From positions 7,565,501 through 7,629,500 of the forward strand of contig CM050651.1 in the NCBI GenBank assembly GCA_027574665.1: a DNA stretch of 64,000 bases. The letters run 5' to 3'. The stretch comes from Rhynochetos jubatus (taxonomy: Eukaryota; Chordata; Aves; Eurypygiformes; Rhynochetidae). Both the position numbers and the translations under genes were made by a program. The notes beneath the pieces are model-generated. The model was given only the letters and a program-made list of their open reading frames with translations. It searched no databases and had not been told where the DNA came from. Positions 60,325 to 64,000 of this stretch are shown here, piece after piece; position 1 is the first letter of the stretch; each line of letters opens with the position of its first letter.

Positions 60325-63237
60325 GTAAGTTTTGTATCTTCTGGCTTTTTTCGCCTCACTCAGTTTTTGCTGTTGTTTATAAACCTTCATAATTCTCAAC
60401 TTCCCGCTCCTCAAATTGCAGAACCTAGCCATTAGGATTCATAGCTCATAATATTTTTGGGGTACTTTGCCATCAGAGTCTGGGAGAGCCCGTTAAAAGT
60501 GTGCCCATTAAAGCGTAATGTTTTGCAGCCAAAAAAGTAAGTAGTGTTGGTTCCAAACTGGGAGCTGAAATTATGTATCACTGAGCATATAAAAAACCCT
60601 GAAAGATCGGTTTACTTAGGATTGTTAGTGGTGTATCTAAAGGGAGGAGAAGTAAAATGTAAGAGATAGGAGAGTCTTGGAACATGAAAGAGCAAGAGAC
60701 CCTGCCAAAGTAATTAGATGATATAAGCGTAAGGCAGGAAAGTCAGCCAGCACTTATCTTCTTTTATAAATAATGCTTCTGGACACTTCTTCCCATCCCC
60801 ATTTAGAGATGAATATTCTGCTGTAAGCCAGACCTGCTCTAAACATCAGAGTCTCACCCTGGATTAACCTAGTGGTTCTCTGCACGATATGAGGAGGTCA
60901 GTGCTACACAGCACATCTCCCTGTTTTGAGTACATCAGGTGTCGGTACTCCGGGGCTGCACTTTTTGATAAAGGTTGGACAGCAAACAATAGGAAGACAT
61001 GAATCCTGCTTAGTGCTCTCTCATGAAGGAGACTAATCCTACTCAAGTGAACTCGAAATCTGTTTTTACTCAACTGTAGCAGAATAGACCCTCCAAAGAT
61101 GAAATAAGACTTTTAACAAACATCCCTCATCAACTGAAATTTTCAAAGCTGACATGGGCTCTGGGTGCCTTATAGCCAATTAATGATAGTAGGAAGGGGT
61201 CACCTGTGGTCCTTATGGGGCTTTGAAAATGCCTGCTGCGGTGTTTAACTTGGCAGAAATCACTTGTATTTGATGCAGCTCTTCAGTACGGTTCAGTACT
61301 TTGCAGGCTAAGTAGTTATTTTTTTTTCCTAAAGAATGAATACCACGGACATGATTTAATGCAGAGATTCCCATATTGTGCTGAGATGAATGCTTGTTGA
61401 GGACTTAGCCAGTTAACCTATGGACATTGTGTACAGAGCAGCAGAATACAGAGGGGCAGTATTTCTAGGTTTAAGTGATTATGTCTTCAGACTTGCAAAT
61501 GTAGCTTCCCTCTCCGAAGCATTTGTGATGCATCTTCTCACAGTCAACACATATTCTCAAGCCGGGCTTCCCAGGGCTTCTGACTGGGGTGAGTGTACTA
61601 GTGCCTAGAGCATCAAAACACTGTGGTCACCCTCACTGATGGTCTGTTAGGAATTCATGGGAAGCCAGCTGGTTGTCTATAATATTATTTTTCCTTCTTA
61701 TTGCTCGTTGATATATCATATAAAGGGCATATTAAAGGATTAACATTGAATAATGCTTAATGCTACTTTCCCAAGCAGATATTTACTTATGCCTGCCATA
61801 GAAATGCCAGTCAAAGACAAACGTGAGGGGATGGCGTCAGCTGTGGTAGCTGATAAAGAACAGGTAGTCACGCTAGCAGTCTGCATCACTGCAAGCAAAA
61901 AGGAATTTTAGAAAGTTTCTTCTAATGAACTATACTTTTGGCTGGGAAAATGTGGCCTTCTCAGCTTTTATTTAATAATGAAATTAATGGATAAATCATA
62001 AAAATTACAAAGTCTTTCAAATCAACATCGATTTTGTAGGCTCAAAAAAGTGCCCGTAATTTTATTATAGTTGACTCAATAGTATTTCTAGCTTCCATCA
62101 GAGCTATAAGGAGACATACAGAATAATGCAGAAAGCAGTGTTGTTTAGGTTTTTCTGTATCACCAAATACAAATATATGTGCTTAATGTTCCTCTGATTA
62201 TGTTAGGAAACAAACTTCTCTGTCTGGGCCTTTTATTTTTTTGGTTTGGTGTTTGGTTTTTTTTCCCCCTCCTCCAATCTAGGAAGACTTCTGTAGTCAG
62301 AATATGCACAACATACTGTAGCAGGGCAAAGTATTTTTAATGAAATAAGAAATTCACACAAATTCATTGTTATTTTTGTCTTGCTTTAGCTCTTAAAACT
62401 TGCCTCAAGTTCTGTGAAGTGCTCAAACTTCAAGCAGGATATTTTTCCCAATTAACTGAATTTCATGAAAAACGACAACTGAAACAATGCCTAACATATT
62501 CCTGCTTATCTTGCTTACCAAAATACATGGTTTTAAATCACTAAAAATTCATCTCAAGAATTACTTCTGCTAGCTAAAGAAGAATTATCACCATCTAAAT
62601 TAAGGAAGAAGTAATAAGAAAGAGGTAGAAACTTAATATTAAGCTACTTTTAAATAAATGCATGAATTCTTTTGAAGTCCAGTCCAAAGTCTGCCCTCTG
62701 GCCTGTTTCATTCCACCTGATTTTAGCCAGAGGATTCACCTGAAGTGTAACAGCTGGGAGCCTATGAAGTGGAAAGATGCAGGAATATCTAAAAAGCTTT
62801 GAAAAGTACATTGCCTGAATCACCATAAGAAAGCGATGGGGGTGTCTTCTCTTCCAACGTAGGTGCCTAATCTGAGGTGGGAAGAATGAGGGATGAACTC
62901 TGTGCAAGCCTTGCCTGATGTTATGCAGAAATGCAGACATGATTCTGTCATGGGATTACCAAATTGTGATAGCCTGTAGATGGAAAAAAGAGTTGAAAAA
63001 AACACCAAAAAGTCTATCACAAAATATCAGCTTCTTACAAAACTTATTCAACTTTATACTCAGTTTCTTCATTCATCAATTAAGTATTATACTGAAGATT
63101 TGAGTTTTAATTTAAAGTATATTGATCTTCAAAACTATAATGAACATTGCTCATAACCAAATAATTATAAGATTAAGCTGAGAATCTCAGCAGCATTTCA
63201 AAGAAAGGTCTAATGCCAAGAGTTCGCTTTTAGAATG
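60325..63237. other. Unannotated AT-rich stretch
   Basis: No gene is recognised. Minus-strand frames at 60864-61073 and 62650-63020 have acceptor-like sequences (for example CTCATTCTTCCCACCTCAG near 62872) but weak donors. A T/G-rich low-complexity tract is at about 62237-62272. Confidence 0.45.
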
Positions 63238-63256
63238 CCTAACCCTAACCCTAACC
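63238..63256 (+). repeat. Short interstitial telomere-like repeat
   Basis: CCTAACCCTAACCCTAACC is three units of the vertebrate telomere repeat (C-strand). An AT-rich run with (TA)n follows directly at about 63257-63275. It is too short to be a functional telomere. Confidence 0.85.
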
Positions 63257-63600
63257 ATATTTTATATATATATATAAAAAAATATTTAGCCTATATTTAA
63301 AGAATGGAAAGAACCCAGTAGTGTTGCGTGTTTGAAAAATAATAACGTTTATTTAGGATGCGACTTTTTAGGCAGATACTATTAAAAAATCTTACTTGCA
63401 AATATTATCCTTTTGTTTGGAAAAGAGAAGCTAGAAGATGTTGCTTTTGTACTTTGAGCTTTAGATGTGACCTTAATTGTCATCATTTCACATGTTATTT
63501 AAAAAGAAGTGCAGTTTATAATGGTAAAGAAGTAGGATTTATTCTGTATCTCTTTTTAAAGGAAACATACAACTGAATTGTGTACCTCAGGCTTTCCCCT
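63257..63600. other. AT-rich tail region
   Basis: A short TA run is followed by ordinary AT-rich sequence with a 72-codon frame (63358-63576) without recognisable content. Confidence 0.5.
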
Positions 63601-63624
63601 CCCCCCCCCCCCCCCCCCCCCCCC
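63601..63624 (+). repeat. Poly-C run (C24)
   Basis: There are twenty-four consecutive C residues (preceded by CCCCT). It explains the Gly-rich reverse frame there. Length is likely unstable. Confidence 0.92.
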
Positions 63625-64000
63625 ATTTTTCTTCTCTGCCAATGTTCTTTTTGATTGCTTGGATACCATATGGTATTATGCCCCTTTTATCTTTTATATG
63701 ACTATCACCTGCAGGCAGTTGCATCTGAGCTTCTGATCCCTGACCACAGCTTCTCCTAAACCGCTGTGAAGCATCAAAAAGATTTAACAAAAGGCCAAAG
63801 AAATGAATGATTTTTTGTTGTTGTTAAAGGATCTTAGTTGACTGTCCAGGTTATCACTGCACTCATAAATGAAAAATGTATTTATTGAGCTTGGTCTAGC
63901 ATCTTGGGCTAGTGCTCCTTATACAGTAATAAATGTCCTCTGGATCAGACCACCATGATGGGCTTTCAATTGAAGATCATTGATTCCAGCAACTCTCTCA
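63625..64000. other. Unannotated window end
   Basis: AT-rich sequence without a recognised feature. The TTTTTTGTTGTTGTTAAAGG stretch at about 63811-63830 is the only simple pattern. Confidence 0.5.

Noticed and set aside
62650-63020. Minus-strand frames after an acceptor-like CTCATTCTTCCCACCTCAG
   Set aside because: Two competing frames, both with only weak donor sites; not strong enough for a separate candidate exon.
1-64000. CRISPR array, operons, phage or prokaryotic mobile system
   Set aside because: No regularly spaced direct repeats, no dense tandem coding frames with ribosome binding sites, and clear vertebrate CR1 elements; the window is eukaryotic.

Overview
This window looks like vertebrate nuclear DNA from a bird. 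The most specific evidence is three pieces of CR1 LINE: a 5'-truncated copy at about 27.84-28.59 kb, a much older reverse-strand copy at about 13.74-14.57 kb, and a 3'-tail stub near 58.08-58.12 kb with the tail motif typical of bird CR1. The rest supports a bird: AT-rich sequence (about 60% A+T by eye), few recognisable interspersed repeats, no Alu/B1/L1-like sequence, and scattered A, T, C and dinucleotide runs. A non-avian sauropsid (turtle, crocodilian) cannot be excluded, and I cannot name the species or locus.

Most of the window reads as intergenic or intronic sequence. I recognise no gene by family, and I see no rRNA, tRNA, CRISPR array, operon or prokaryotic feature. Most open frames have about the length expected by chance. 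Apart from the CR1 frames, one open stretch is longer than chance comfortably explains: 57187-57735 on the minus strand, 182 codons. A second protein-like frame runs into its start from a candidate splice acceptor at 57801, and the two frames meet at a five-base homopolymer. This is the best candidate for real, possibly frameshifted, coding sequence.

Several shorter open segments are bounded by good splice-site consensus. On the minus strand they lie at 33597-33861, 36441-36560, 46315-46526 and 55007-55252. On the plus strand they lie at 21230-21366, 43948-44052, 55352-55504 and 60009-60324. At 41354-41411 either strand could be the exon. The 33.6 and 36.5 kb pieces join in frame (both phase 1). 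These are listed as candidate exons at low to moderate confidence, because pseudo-exons are common in vertebrate introns.

Layout: 1-13 kb is plain AT-rich sequence with a diverged 140-bp direct duplication (4.70 and 6.05 kb). The old CR1 is at 13.7-14.6 kb, a TA microsatellite at 17.0 kb, a candidate exon at 21.2 kb, a 20-bp perfect palindrome at 23.7 kb and the younger CR1 at 27.8-28.6 kb. From 33 to 47 kb there are candidate exons, two hairpin-forming inverted repeats and homopolymers. From 55 to 60 kb there are two GC-richer blocks with several candidate exons on both strands. A short telomere-like repeat and a C24 run lie near the right end. No coherent novel system can be claimed from sequence alone.
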